The notes: generated by a model not told the origin, from the letters alone. Shown: positions 1-6,625, counted from the stretch's first letter. The stretch is DNA of 8,852 bases from PWPR01 sp046542315 (GCA_046542315.1 JBKHBO010000064.1:1-8852), one strand, 5' to 3'. A program made the numbers and translations.

Positions 1-153
1 GAAGAAGATTTAGAAAGTACTTATCAAGATTTCAAAGAGAAAGATGTGAAATTTATTTCTCCACCTAAAACAATGCCTTGGGGTCAAAAAACAGCTCTTT
101 TTAAGGATCCTGACGGTAATGTTCATGAAATATTTACTGAGATAAAAAAATAG
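1..153 (+). CDS. C-terminal part of a VOC (glyoxalase/bleomycin-resistance fold) protein, 5' end outside window
   Basis: Fifty codons are open from the first base to TAG at 151-153. The fragment has the closing pattern of a vicinal-oxygen-chelate domain: an amphipathic helix (EEDLESTYQDFKEK), a strand with PPKTMPWGQ, then ALFKDPDGNVHEIF. The DPDGN turn followed by a strand carrying Glu is the usual last beta-hairpin of this fold, and that Glu is normally a metal ligand. Family members include glyoxalase I, extradiol dioxygenases and fosfomycin or bleomycin resistance proteins. The fragment is too short to separate these, so no substrate is assigned. The gene ends at a hairpin shared with the convergent lipoprotein gene. 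Confidence 0.75.
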   Translation, partial: EEDLESTYQDFKEKDVKFISPPKTMPWGQKTALFKDPDGNVHEIFTEIKK

Positions 154-178
154 GGAACAGGTAAATTCCCGTTCCCTA
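141..178. terminator. Bidirectional intrinsic terminator between convergent genes
   Basis: TAGGGAAC (151-158) and GTTCCCTA (171-178) form a perfect 8-bp stem with a 12-nt loop. On the minus strand it is followed by seven T (complement of the A run 144-150), the better half for the lipoprotein gene ending at 187. On the plus strand the tail is only AAAATAATTT, so termination of the VOC gene is probably weaker. Confidence 0.7.
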
Positions 179-186
179 AAAATAAT

Positions 187-1329
187 TTATTCTAAAACTG
201 CATTTTCTTCAACCATTTCTAAAACAGTTGCATGTAAAACATTAAGCTTTAAGTATGGGCCACCATAATGCTCTTCAAGTTGTGAAAAATCATCAACACC
301 CATTTGGTTTGAAAAATATTCAGACATATCTTCTTCGCTAACAGTTATCTCAGCATCTTCTGCTATAGCCTGCATAACTAAGAACATATTTGAATTCTGA
401 ATGTGCTGGTCTTCATACATATCAAATAAGTCATCTACAGATTCAACACCTAAGCCATTTTTTAAAAACTCTTCTAGACTCATACCGTATTGAGCAGCTT
501 GTTCTTGATAAACTAGTAACATATTATTCTTAGAATAATCTTTAATTGACTCTGGCACTTCACTGATTTCAGAGTTTTCAATCAAAAAGCTTTGTAGATA
601 ATTCGAAATTGCAGAAGATTTCATATCACTTCTAACTGATTCTTCCATATCAGAAACAGAGCTATACCCAAAGTCATCACCTAAATTATCTACTACAAAT
701 TGGTCAGTCAATTCTGGTTTTTCTTCTTCTACAATATAATTAATGGTAGTAGTAAATACTGCATCCTTGCCATTTAAATCGTCTTGACCATAGTCTTCTG
801 GAAATGTTACTTCAATATCATAAGTGTCTCCAGGAGTTTTCCCAATAAGTTGTTCTATAAAGTCATCGATGTAGTTAGTTTGTCCTACTATTACATCTGT
901 TCCTTCGCCTTGAGTATCTCCGCCTTCAAAAGTTTCCCCATCAACTTTTCCAACATAGTCAATGTTTACTTTATCACCGTCTTCGATGTCTCTATTAGTA
1001 ACTTCAATTTCCTCCATAAATTCATTTAAGAGGCCATCTATTTGATTTTGGAGAGCTTCATCTGAAACTGTTGTAACATCTTCAGGCACTTCAATTCCCA
1101 TATAATCTGGTAAAGTAACATAATCTAAAGCAGTGATTCCTTCCCAGAAGCCATTTTCATCTAATCCGGTGCTGTAAGTAAAGTCTTCATCAATAATTGA
1201 TTCACCATTACCAGTATCGGGGTTTTCATCTGGATCCTCGCTTGCATCGTCATTTGAGCAACCAATAGCTAAAGTTAATACTAAAGTAAATATTAATGCT
1301 AAACTAAAAATTTTCTTACTTAATTTCAT
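187..1329 (-). CDS. Lipoprotein trigger-factor-like foldase (FKBP-type prolyl isomerase plus TF C-terminal domain)
   Basis: The 380-aa protein begins with a lipoprotein signal peptide (Lys-rich n-region, hydrophobic core, lipobox LAIGC with Cys24), so the mature protein should be lipid-anchored on the outer face of the membrane. An acidic linker follows (about 25-50). Residues 76-116 (IEVPEDVTTVSDEALQNQ onward) match the strand and helix that join the head of trigger factor to its isomerase domain. Residues 117-200 are the FKBP-type domain: DYVGKVDGETFEGG, then the VTFPEDYG strand/turn. Residues 204-380 follow the trigger factor C-terminal chaperone domain, beginning with KPELTDQFV. The cytosolic ribosome-docking head, with its GFRxGK signature, is absent and replaced by the signal peptide. 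Inference: a foldase for exported proteins, similar in role to PrsA but a different fold. The ATG is preceded by AAAAGGAG (1340-1347). It is a single gene with a terminator at 141-178. Confidence 0.87.
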   Translation of the reverse strand: MKLSKKIFSLALIFTLVLTLAIGCSNDDASEDPDENPDTGNGESIIDEDFTYSTGLDENGFWEGITALDYVTLPDYMGIEVPEDVTTVSDEALQNQIDGLLNEFMEEIEVTNRDIEDGDKVNIDYVGKVDGETFEGGDTQGEGTDVIVGQTNYIDDFIEQLIGKTPGDTYDIEVTFPEDYGQDDLNGKDAVFTTTINYIVEEEKPELTDQFVVDNLGDDFGYSSVSDMEESVRSDMKSSAISNYLQSFLIENSEISEVPESIKDYSKNNMLLVYQEQAAQYGMSLEEFLKNGLGVESVDDLFDMYEDQHIQNSNMFLVMQAIAEDAEITVSEEDMSEYFSNQMGVDDFSQLEEHYGGPYLKLNVLHATVLEMVEENAVLE

Positions 1330-1374
1330 TTCAACAATTCTCCTTTTTGTGCTAATAAGTTAACATGCATTACA

Positions 1375-1380
1375 ATTATA
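1375..1380 (-). promoter_or_regulatory. Possible -10 box for the trigger-factor-like lipoprotein gene
   Basis: On the minus strand there is a perfect TATAAT (complement of ATTATA 1375-1380), 45 nt upstream of the ATG at 1329. No good -35 lies 16-18 nt further upstream; the hexamer at 17 nt is AACATG. The call rests on the -10 match and position only. Confidence 0.35.
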
Positions 1381-1559
1381 CCTATTTAATTGAAAGGCAT
1401 GTTTATTTGTTTTTAGAGATCAATTTCAATCCCAAGTTGCACTTTATTTATAATATCAAATAACTAAGCAAAAGTCTTATGAATATTTAAACTATTTAGT
1501 AAAAAGTGTGTTAAATATTGTTTGAAAAACAATTTAAGAGGTTTTTTCTAACATATTAG

Positions 1560-1589
1560 TTGACAAGATTATTGTATGTTGTTGATAAT
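1560..1589 (+). promoter_or_regulatory. Orphan sigma-A-like promoter signal
   Basis: TTGACA (1560-1565) is followed after 18 nt by GATAAT (1584-1589), a perfect -35 and a 5/6 -10. No gene with a ribosome binding site lies downstream on +; the only short frame nearby (ATG at 1592, 14 codons) lacks one. If active, it would make an untranslated RNA running antisense to the remnant at 1629-1809. In DNA this AT-rich a chance match is possible. Confidence 0.35.
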
Positions 1590-1628
1590 TTATGAAAAAA
1601 AATTCTTTAGATTATAATGTCAATTTTA

Positions 1629-1809
1629 TCAAATAGATATTATAAAGATCTTCAACACTCTTATTTCTTCTTTGTATAAATTTAGCACTATATTGTTAAG
1701 TTCAGCAAACTTTATAAAGCCAAGTCTATCCATTATTTCTATAGTTGCTCTTTCAATCTCTTTGTAGTTTTTTTAGCGTGGGTTTCATTTCACTATCTCT
1801 TATTGCAAT
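1629..1809 (-). pseudogene. Possible decayed gene fragment with a frameshift at a poly-A run
   Basis: On the minus strand 47 codons are open from 1772 to the TGA at 1629-1631, with a composition like real protein (EIERATIEIMDRLGFIKFAE and a further Lys/Glu/Ile-rich helix). Just upstream, a second frame (1775-1809) reads IAIRDSEMKPTLKK. The two meet at a run of seven A (complement of 1768-1774), where a one-base length change would fuse them into about 60 continuous residues. Neither part has a convincing ribosome binding site. I do not recognise the family. It could also be a chance open frame; evidence is composition and the homopolymer junction only. Confidence 0.25.
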
Positions 1810-1872
1810 TTATTCTAGCTTATATATCGTAAAATAAAGTGCTTTTATAGTAAAGATTGTTAATGTTTATAT

Positions 1873-1906
1873 AAAAAAATAGCCAACCATTCTGAATGGC
1901 CAGCTA
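1873..1906 (-). terminator. Intrinsic terminator of the tetR-MMPL operon
   Basis: Read on the minus strand, 1906-1880 folds into a 12-pair stem (three G-U wobbles) with loop CAG, followed by seven T (complement of 1873-1879). It starts 17 nt after the MMPL stop codon. On the plus strand the wobbles become A-C mismatches, so the hairpin works in one direction only. Confidence 0.85.
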
Positions 1907-1922
1907 TTATTGAATTGTTTAT

Positions 1923-4763
1923 TTAATCAAGTGTAGAATCTTCTGCTTCTCTTAATACAATTCTTTTTTCTCTTTTTGTTAATAATAAGCCATCAAAGAG
2001 ATATATAACTGCTGGAAGTATTATGAAAGTACTTAACAGAGCTAAGAAAATATTAATCACTGTCATCATTCCAAAATCTTTAAGAATTACAAACTCAGAG
2101 AAAATTAAAACAGAAAATCCACCCATAGTTGTTAAGCCAGAGGCCAAAATTGCTTTGCCAATCCTGCTGATAGCAATTATCATAGCGTCTTTTTTTGAAT
2201 AACCATTTTTTCTTTCTTCAACGTATCTTTCCATAACCATAACAGTCATTTCAGTTCCCATTCCTAGAATTAAAGCACCTAAAGTTGCAGTAATAGGTGT
2301 GTAACTTAGCCCTAACAAATACATTGTACCAGAGCTCATTCCAATAATTAAAGCAACTGGTATAAGAGGTATTATGGCTTTGAATAGACTCCTATAAATT
2401 ACAAGCAGTGCTAAAAAGACAAGGCCTAAACCAATCAAGGTCATTTCAATTCTACCACTTGTTAATCCATCAACCATTTCAACATCTAATACACTCTTAC
2501 CCGTTAAACTAACTTTCATTGGAGCGCCTACTAGATCATTTTTCAAGCTAACAATGAACTCTTCTAAGTCTTCAGTGGGTAGATATTTGATTTCTAAAAT
2601 GAGGTTGCTTTTTGTACTTTCCTCATTAATAAACATTTTTCTTTGAGAAGGAGGTAAATTTTCAACCTTTTCTCTAAAGCTTTGATCACTATCAAACATA
2701 CTCATACTGTCAACAGGTGTCATAATAGATTTAGTATCTACAATAATATTGTGATACTTTCTTGTTAGTTCGTCTTGCGTGTTTTCTATCCATAAAATAT
2801 TTTCATCGTCTAATATATTGTCACCTTCAAAAAATAGTACTACTTGTTCAGTTGAACCAACAGTATCTCTTATGTGTCTTATATCAGTGAGAGCTTCCAT
2901 GTCTTGAGGCATAAAGTTTTCAATATTACTTTCAACTCCAATAGAACTATCAAAAGAAAAACCAAATCCTGCAATAATGATGGCAAATATAAAAATCACT
3001 ACAGATCCTTTAATAACACCTTTTGTAATGTTAGATAAAGCTCTTTCTATAAATCCTTCTTTATAGCCAGTATTTTTATTTGCATCAATTTTAGTATAAG
3101 TAGAATCTCTTAACTTTAGAATACTCATTAATATAAAGACACTACCTATGAAACTAATTATTACTCCTATAGTCAGCATTTTCCCAAAGTCCTGTATCAT
3201 TGGAACTGGTGAAGCATATAGAGAGATAAACCCTAGAAAAGTTGCTATTACAGCCACTGCAACTGCTTTACCTATGTGTTTTATAGTTTTCGAGACTGAT
3301 TGTTCTTCCTCATAACGGTTGTGAAATTGTATTGAATAATCTATGCCCAGTCCAATCAAAATAGGGAATACTGCCATTGAAACCATAGTTATTGGAACAT
3401 TAATCCATCCCATTAACCCAAGTGTAGCGATCACAGAAACGAGGATAATTCCTAAGCTAAGTATTCTCCAACGAACTTTAAATATTAAAGTTAAGATTAT
3501 TAGCATAATAGCCACAGCTGCTATAACCATCATTTGCATATTATTTTGCATCTCAGTTCTTAAAGCTGTATCTAAAACAGGCTTGCCTGAAATAGTATAA
3601 TCAAGATTTGAGAAGTTGCTGTTTGCTATGGAGACTCTTATATCCTCAACTAAGCTATCTTTCACACTATCACTTATATTACCATTAAGTTTGAAAACCA
3701 TTAGTGAATGATTTTCATCTATCATAACCTCAGAAAATGCAGCTCTTAATTTTCCATCTGAATAAAGTATTTCATTTATCTCGCTTTGAGTAGTTGGAAT
3801 ATCAGCGATCATCATTTGACTTTTCTCATAAAAAGTTTCTAAACCTTGAGAAATGTTATTAAGGTTGTTTCCTACTTCGATTAAACCTGCTGCCATCTCT
3901 TTTATCTTTTGCGGATCAAAATCAACTTGAACTTGCGATTTCAATAAACTTGTTTCTGTTTGTAAATTATTCTTTATATTCTCTAAAGCCTGTGCTGTTT
4001 GAGTTGCCCCTTGATCCAACTTTGCTGTATTGTCACTCATCGCACCAATCCCACTAGAGCTTTTTGCTAAATTTTCTGCAAGTGTACTTAATTGAATTTT
4101 TAGCTGATTATCATCTGGTAGTGTCTGGCTAAGTGAGTTTAACTTATTTGATGCTTCTAAAATACCAATAGAGCTTTGGTCTAAACCGCTACCTAAAGAA
4201 GTAATCCCGTCTGATAAGTTATTTTGTCCTTTTATAAGATTGTCAAAGTTTGTAGATATTCCAGACAGAGAGTTAAGTTTTTCTTCTATAATTTTTGGAT
4301 CCATCAATTCTTGAGAGTTCAATTCTTCGCCCATCATAATTAAATTTGATCCAGCTTCATTTAAGCCTTGACTCATTTCTAAAAGATTCTCTTTTATAGT
4401 TTCACTTTGTATATCAGATATTTGATTTATTATAGTAGCAGGAGAGATAATATAGAAGATATTTTCATCATTATTAAATTCTTGTTCAATTTCCCAATAC
4501 TCTCTTATGTTATCTACTGATAGTAGCTGGTCTTGTTCTCCTTCAAATAAAACCAATATAGATTCAGATCCGAAGGTTTCTTCCATTTGTTGATTGTTAA
4601 TGTAAATAGGATTGTCTACTTCCACAATTGTTTCATTTCCCGTTGAAAACGATATGTCTCTAGCTCCAACAAACATTATTCCAAATACTAGCAAAGTTAG
4701 CAAAAGAACTTTAATGGGAGAAGAGTCTATTATTTTCCCCAACTTTGAAAAAAGTTTCACCAT
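1923..4763 (-). CDS. RND superfamily transporter, MMPL/HAE3 type, with large coiled-coil-like outer loop
   Basis: The 946-aa protein has the duplicated RND layout: TM1 (about 17-34), a very long outer loop (35-410), TM2-6 (411-549), TM7 (583-602), second loop (603-770), TM8-12 (774-923). The TM4 signature GLGIDYSIQFHNRYEEE gives the proton-relay Asp475. The second half has GMGTEMTVMVMERYVEE at the matching place, with Glu838 instead of Asp. Each half continues with IGKA plus a Gly-rich helix, showing the internal duplication. Loop 1 (about 115-330) is rich in Leu/Asn/Ser/Gln heptad-like segments (LSDGITSLGSGLDQ), probably a coiled-coil hairpin outside the membrane. The family moves lipids, hydrophobic compounds or drugs by proton motive force; the substrate here is unknown. 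I place the start at ATG 4761-4763, since the in-frame TTG at 4778 lies in the Shine-Dalgarno TTGGAG. It follows tetR by 1 nt. Confidence 0.92.
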   Translation of the reverse strand: MVKLFSKLGKIIDSSPIKVLLLTLLVFGIMFVGARDISFSTGNETIVEVDNPIYINNQQMEETFGSESILVLFEGEQDQLLSVDNIREYWEIEQEFNNDENIFYIISPATIINQISDIQSETIKENLLEMSQGLNEAGSNLIMMGEELNSQELMDPKIIEEKLNSLSGISTNFDNLIKGQNNLSDGITSLGSGLDQSSIGILEASNKLNSLSQTLPDDNQLKIQLSTLAENLAKSSSGIGAMSDNTAKLDQGATQTAQALENIKNNLQTETSLLKSQVQVDFDPQKIKEMAAGLIEVGNNLNNISQGLETFYEKSQMMIADIPTTQSEINEILYSDGKLRAAFSEVMIDENHSLMVFKLNGNISDSVKDSLVEDIRVSIANSNFSNLDYTISGKPVLDTALRTEMQNNMQMMVIAAVAIMLIILTLIFKVRWRILSLGIILVSVIATLGLMGWINVPITMVSMAVFPILIGLGIDYSIQFHNRYEEEQSVSKTIKHIGKAVAVAVIATFLGFISLYASPVPMIQDFGKMLTIGVIISFIGSVFILMSILKLRDSTYTKIDANKNTGYKEGFIERALSNITKGVIKGSVVIFIFAIIIAGFGFSFDSSIGVESNIENFMPQDMEALTDIRHIRDTVGSTEQVVLFFEGDNILDDENILWIENTQDELTRKYHNIIVDTKSIMTPVDSMSMFDSDQSFREKVENLPPSQRKMFINEESTKSNLILEIKYLPTEDLEEFIVSLKNDLVGAPMKVSLTGKSVLDVEMVDGLTSGRIEMTLIGLGLVFLALLVIYRSLFKAIIPLIPVALIIGMSSGTMYLLGLSYTPITATLGALILGMGTEMTVMVMERYVEERKNGYSKKDAMIIAISRIGKAILASGLTTMGGFSVLIFSEFVILKDFGMMTVINIFLALLSTFIILPAVIYLFDGLLLTKREKRIVLREAEDSTLD

Positions 4764-4764
4764 T

Positions 4765-5319
4765 TTATATTTCTCCAAGATTTATTGAATTGAAAATCAT
4801 GTTGCTAATCGTTTTAACATACTCTTGTTGTTTAATATAATCTGTTTCAGGTAGATATAGGAAAGATAAAATTGAACCCATAATAATTCTAATAATAAGT
4901 TTCTGTTCTTTTTCATTAAAGCTAAACATATTGAACATAGATTCAAAATTATCTATTACAATTTCTAAAAAGCTTTTATCTTGAAACTCTGATATAAGAC
5001 TCGATTCGTTTAATAATAATGTTACCAAATCTTTGTTATTTGTGATTGTATTTATTTTTCTTAATAAGACAAATTCAAATTTCTCTTTTTTTGTGAGATT
5101 TGGATCGATTTTAATATCCTTGTTTACAATTTTATCAAAAACATGTCTCACACTTTTAATAAAAATTTGCTGCTTAGAGCTGAAGTATCTGAATAAGGTT
5201 ACTTCACTAATATCAGCTTCTTTTGCTATTGATGCTGTAGTAGAAGCACTGTATCCATTGTTTTTAAACACATTTAGTGCGCTTAAGATTATCTGCTTTT
5301 TTCTTTCTTCTTTCTTCAC
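4765..5319 (-). CDS. TetR/AcrR-family transcriptional regulator
   Basis: The 184-aa protein is of usual TetR size. Residues about 8-55 form the DNA-binding domain: ILSALNVFKNNGYSASTTAS is helix 1 and the start of the HTH, then IAKEADISEVTLFRYFSSKQ gives the recognition helix and the VTLFRYF..K signature. The remainder is a divergent helical ligand-binding and dimerisation domain (helices about 78-180), so the ligand cannot be predicted. The start is GTG (5317-5319) with GGAG (5328-5331) 8 nt upstream. It is the first gene of the operon with the MMPL transporter. The palindrome at 5341-5360, on the expected transcription start, is the obvious operator. Inference: a local repressor of itself and the transporter, released by a molecule the pump exports. 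Confidence 0.93.
   Translation of the reverse strand: MKKEERKKQIILSALNVFKNNGYSASTTASIAKEADISEVTLFRYFSSKQQIFIKSVRHVFDKIVNKDIKIDPNLTKKEKFEFVLLRKINTITNNKDLVTLLLNESSLISEFQDKSFLEIVIDNFESMFNMFSFNEKEQKLIIRIIMGSILSFLYLPETDYIKQQEYVKTISNMIFNSINLGEI
4773..4776 (-). promoter_or_regulatory. Ribosome binding site that sets the MMPL start
   Basis: GGAG (complement of CTCC 4773-4776) lies 9 nt before ATG 4761-4763, inside the last codons of tetR. A longer reading frame from TTG 4776-4778 would use the base next to this site as its start codon and has no ribosome binding site of its own, so the ATG is preferred. Confidence 0.7.
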
Positions 5320-5340
5320 AATTAGAACTCCTTTTTCTTA

Positions 5341-5360
5341 ATGTAAGTAAGCACTTACAT
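5341..5360. promoter_or_regulatory. Probable TetR operator (8-4-8 inverted repeat)
   Basis: ATGTAAGT, AAGC, ACTTACAT: a perfect 8-bp inverted repeat around 4 bases. Length and shape suit a TetR-family dimer. It lies 22 bp upstream of the tetR GTG, directly downstream of the predicted -10, so bound protein would block initiation. An extra ACAT half-repeat follows at 5361-5364. Confidence 0.8.
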
Positions 5361-5389
5361 ACATTAGGATATTTAACCCTTTTTGTCAA
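5361..5389 (-). promoter_or_regulatory. Promoter of the tetR-MMPL operon
   Basis: On the minus strand there is a perfect TTGACA (5389-5384), 17 nt, then TAATGT (5366-5361), a weak -10. Transcription would start near 5354, inside the palindrome 5341-5360, leaving a leader of about 35 nt that includes the ribosome binding site. The -35 is convincing; the -10 is only a 3/6 match. Confidence 0.55.
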
Positions 5390-5403
5390 GGATAATTATC
5401 CTT
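5388..5403. promoter_or_regulatory. 16-bp perfect palindrome overlapping the tetR -35
   Basis: AAGGATAATTATCCTT equals its own reverse complement. Its left end overlaps the last two bases of the TTGACA at 5384-5389 and it faces the divergent lipoprotein gene. It differs in sequence from the 5341-5360 palindrome, so it may be the site of a different regulator. The GATAATTATC core recalls Fur/PerR-type boxes, but those have a one-base centre that is missing here. Confidence 0.4.
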
Positions 5404-5476
5404 TTTGAATGAATATAATATTATTTGCTTAATTTATATGAATATTAATAGATGTATCTATTTATTTGTAATTAGA

Positions 5477-5482
5477 TATAAT
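5477..5482 (+). promoter_or_regulatory. Possible -10 box of the propeller lipoprotein gene
   Basis: A perfect TATAAT lies 32 bp upstream of the ATG at 5515. No clear -35 is found at 16-18 nt (TGTATC at best). The region 5405-5480 is very AT-rich, which could aid a weak promoter or give a chance match. Confidence 0.4.
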
Positions 5483-5514
5483 AAGGATATAGTTTAATTT
5501 TTGGAGGCATTGAT

Positions 5515-6477
5515 ATGAAAGCTATCTCTTTTATTATCGTAATTAGCGTTTTATTGTTTGGTTGTAGTGCTCCTATAAATCAAGATGTTATCTTAGGAAA
5601 TTTATCAGGGAATATCTCTAATGGGGGGCTAATATGCCCTTACAGTGAAGGGATTATTTATAGGAGTGAAGCTGATGGATGGAAGTTATATAAAACAGAA
5701 CGTGAGAATAAAGTAAAGATAAGTTATGATATTCCTAGTTCAATTAATATAGTTGACAATACTATATACTTTTCAAATTACTTAGATGGACACAACCTTT
5801 ATAAGATAGATATAGACGGGTCTAGTAGAGAAAAGCTAACTGAGTATGGAGCAACTTGTGTCAATGTAGTCAATGATGATGTTTATTATATTAATAGAGA
5901 TGAAGGATTTAGATTGGAAGTAATAAATAAAGAGATGGAAGTAGAGGTATTAGTAGACTCAAGAGTTGGAGGTTTAGTTACTGATGGAAAGATTCTTTAT
6001 TTTACTAAACCAACAGGTGATAATGAATTTTCTCTATTTAGCTTTAATTTAGAAGATAATAGTGAATTGCAGCTTACAAAAGATCAATATTGTCATTATA
6101 TTAATATTACAGATGAGTATATTTTCTATTGGAGTGTAAACGAGAATGCTTTAAGAAGGATAGACAAAGACTCACTGGAAAATTTTAAAATATTAGATCA
6201 ACCAGTAGATTATATTAATTCTAATGAGAAATATATTTATTTTGTTAATCCAAAAGATAGGTACAATATATATAGATGTGACTTTTATGGTGAAAATTTA
6301 GAAAAGCTAAGTGACTTAGAAGAAGATAAACCAAACTATCCAAGCTTTACACCTACATCTATTTTTGTTACAAATGAAAAGGTTTATTTTAGAAGTTTTT
6401 TTAGTGAGACTAACTCTGATGCAATAAGTGTGGTACTGGAGAACTTAACAACTCATCCCTTTGACTTTGTAAAGTAA
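5515..6477 (+). CDS. Lipoprotein with seven-repeat beta-propeller-like body (DUF5050-like)
   Basis: The 320-aa protein has a short lipoprotein signal peptide (hydrophobic residues 4-15, lipobox LLFGC, Cys17), so it should be lipid-anchored outside the cell. The remainder is a chain of about seven units, each opening with a strand of the type IYF or VYY (residues 47, 84, 123, 161, 203, 241, 290; spacing 37-49). Several continue into a second strand of the type LYKIDIDGSSREKLTEY. This is the pattern of DUF5050 and LDL-receptor-like propellers, seen in many clostridial surface proteins; their roles are mostly unknown, probably protein or ligand binding. No catalytic motif or second domain is visible. 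The start is ATG with GGAGG (5503-5507) 7 nt upstream. It is divergent from the tetR operon and ends before a weak terminator. The fold call is from repeat pattern; function is unknown. Confidence 0.85.
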   Translation: MKAISFIIVISVLLFGCSAPINQDVILGNLSGNISNGGLICPYSEGIIYRSEADGWKLYKTERENKVKISYDIPSSINIVDNTIYFSNYLDGHNLYKIDIDGSSREKLTEYGATCVNVVNDDVYYINRDEGFRLEVINKEMEVEVLVDSRVGGLVTDGKILYFTKPTGDNEFSLFSFNLEDNSELQLTKDQYCHYINITDEYIFYWSVNENALRRIDKDSLENFKILDQPVDYINSNEKYIYFVNPKDRYNIYRCDFYGENLEKLSDLEEDKPNYPSFTPTSIFVTNEKVYFRSFFSETNSDAISVVLENLTTHPFDFVK

Positions 6478-6511
6478 ACACAAATTTATTTGAGTGATTA
6501 AATAAGATTTA

Positions 6512-6537
6512 ACAATATAGGCGATAATTGTCTTTTT
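6512..6537 (+). terminator. Weak intrinsic terminator after the propeller lipoprotein gene
   Basis: ACAA-TAT (6512-6518) pairs with ATA-(A)-TTGT (6524-6531) around AGGCG with one bulged A, then C and five T (6533-6537). The stem is short and AT-rich, so termination may be partial. Confidence 0.35.
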
Positions 6538-6542
6538 AGGTT

Positions 6543-6569
6543 TTGCTTCTTTTTAGTTTGGAGTATACT
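6543..6569 (+). promoter_or_regulatory. Possible promoter of the GalE-like gene
   Basis: TTGCTT (6543-6548) and TATACT (6564-6569) are separated by 15 nt, shorter than ideal. An alternative -10 is TATAAA at 6576-6581 with a poor -35. The leader would be about 70-80 nt and contain the AT-only inverted repeat at 6589-6625. Confidence 0.3.
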
Positions 6570-6588
6570 AAGAGGTATAAACAACAAA

Positions 6589-6625
6589 AAATTATAAACA
6601 ATAAATTAATCTTGATTTATAATTT
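6589..6625 (+). repeat. AT-only inverted repeat in the leader of the GalE-like gene
   Basis: AAATTATAAA (6589-6598) and TTTATAATTT (6616-6625) are perfect 10-bp inverted arms with a 17-nt loop. The right arm ends 11 nt before the AGGAG of the next gene. In RNA it would be a weak hairpin; in DNA it could be a protein site. Chance is a real alternative in sequence this AT-rich. Confidence 0.45.

Larger units (their letters stand above)
1330..1872. other. Gene-poor intergenic stretch
   Basis: About 540 bases without an intact gene, more AT-rich than the flanking genes. It holds the leader of the lipoprotein gene (1330-1380), an orphan promoter-like signal on + (1560-1589) and a short decayed coding remnant on - (1629-1809). 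The left part (1400-1550) shows no coding-like frame and no strong hairpin that I can support. At the right edge is the terminator of the MMPL operon. Confidence 0.6.

Noticed and set aside
784..1029. 81-codon plus-strand open frame inside the trigger-factor-like gene
   Set aside because: Antisense to a well-supported gene, with no ribosome binding site and composition expected from the complement.
1611..1623. TTGACA and TATAAT-like bases on the minus strand
   Set aside because: The two elements overlap almost directly, and nothing like a -10 is found 16-18 nt beyond the TTGACA.
3343..3600. 85-codon plus-strand open frame inside the MMPL gene
   Set aside because: Complement of transmembrane coding sequence; no start signal or independent support.
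5033..5341. 102-codon plus-strand open frame across tetR
   Set aside because: Antisense to the clear TetR domain and runs into the operator; no ribosome binding site.
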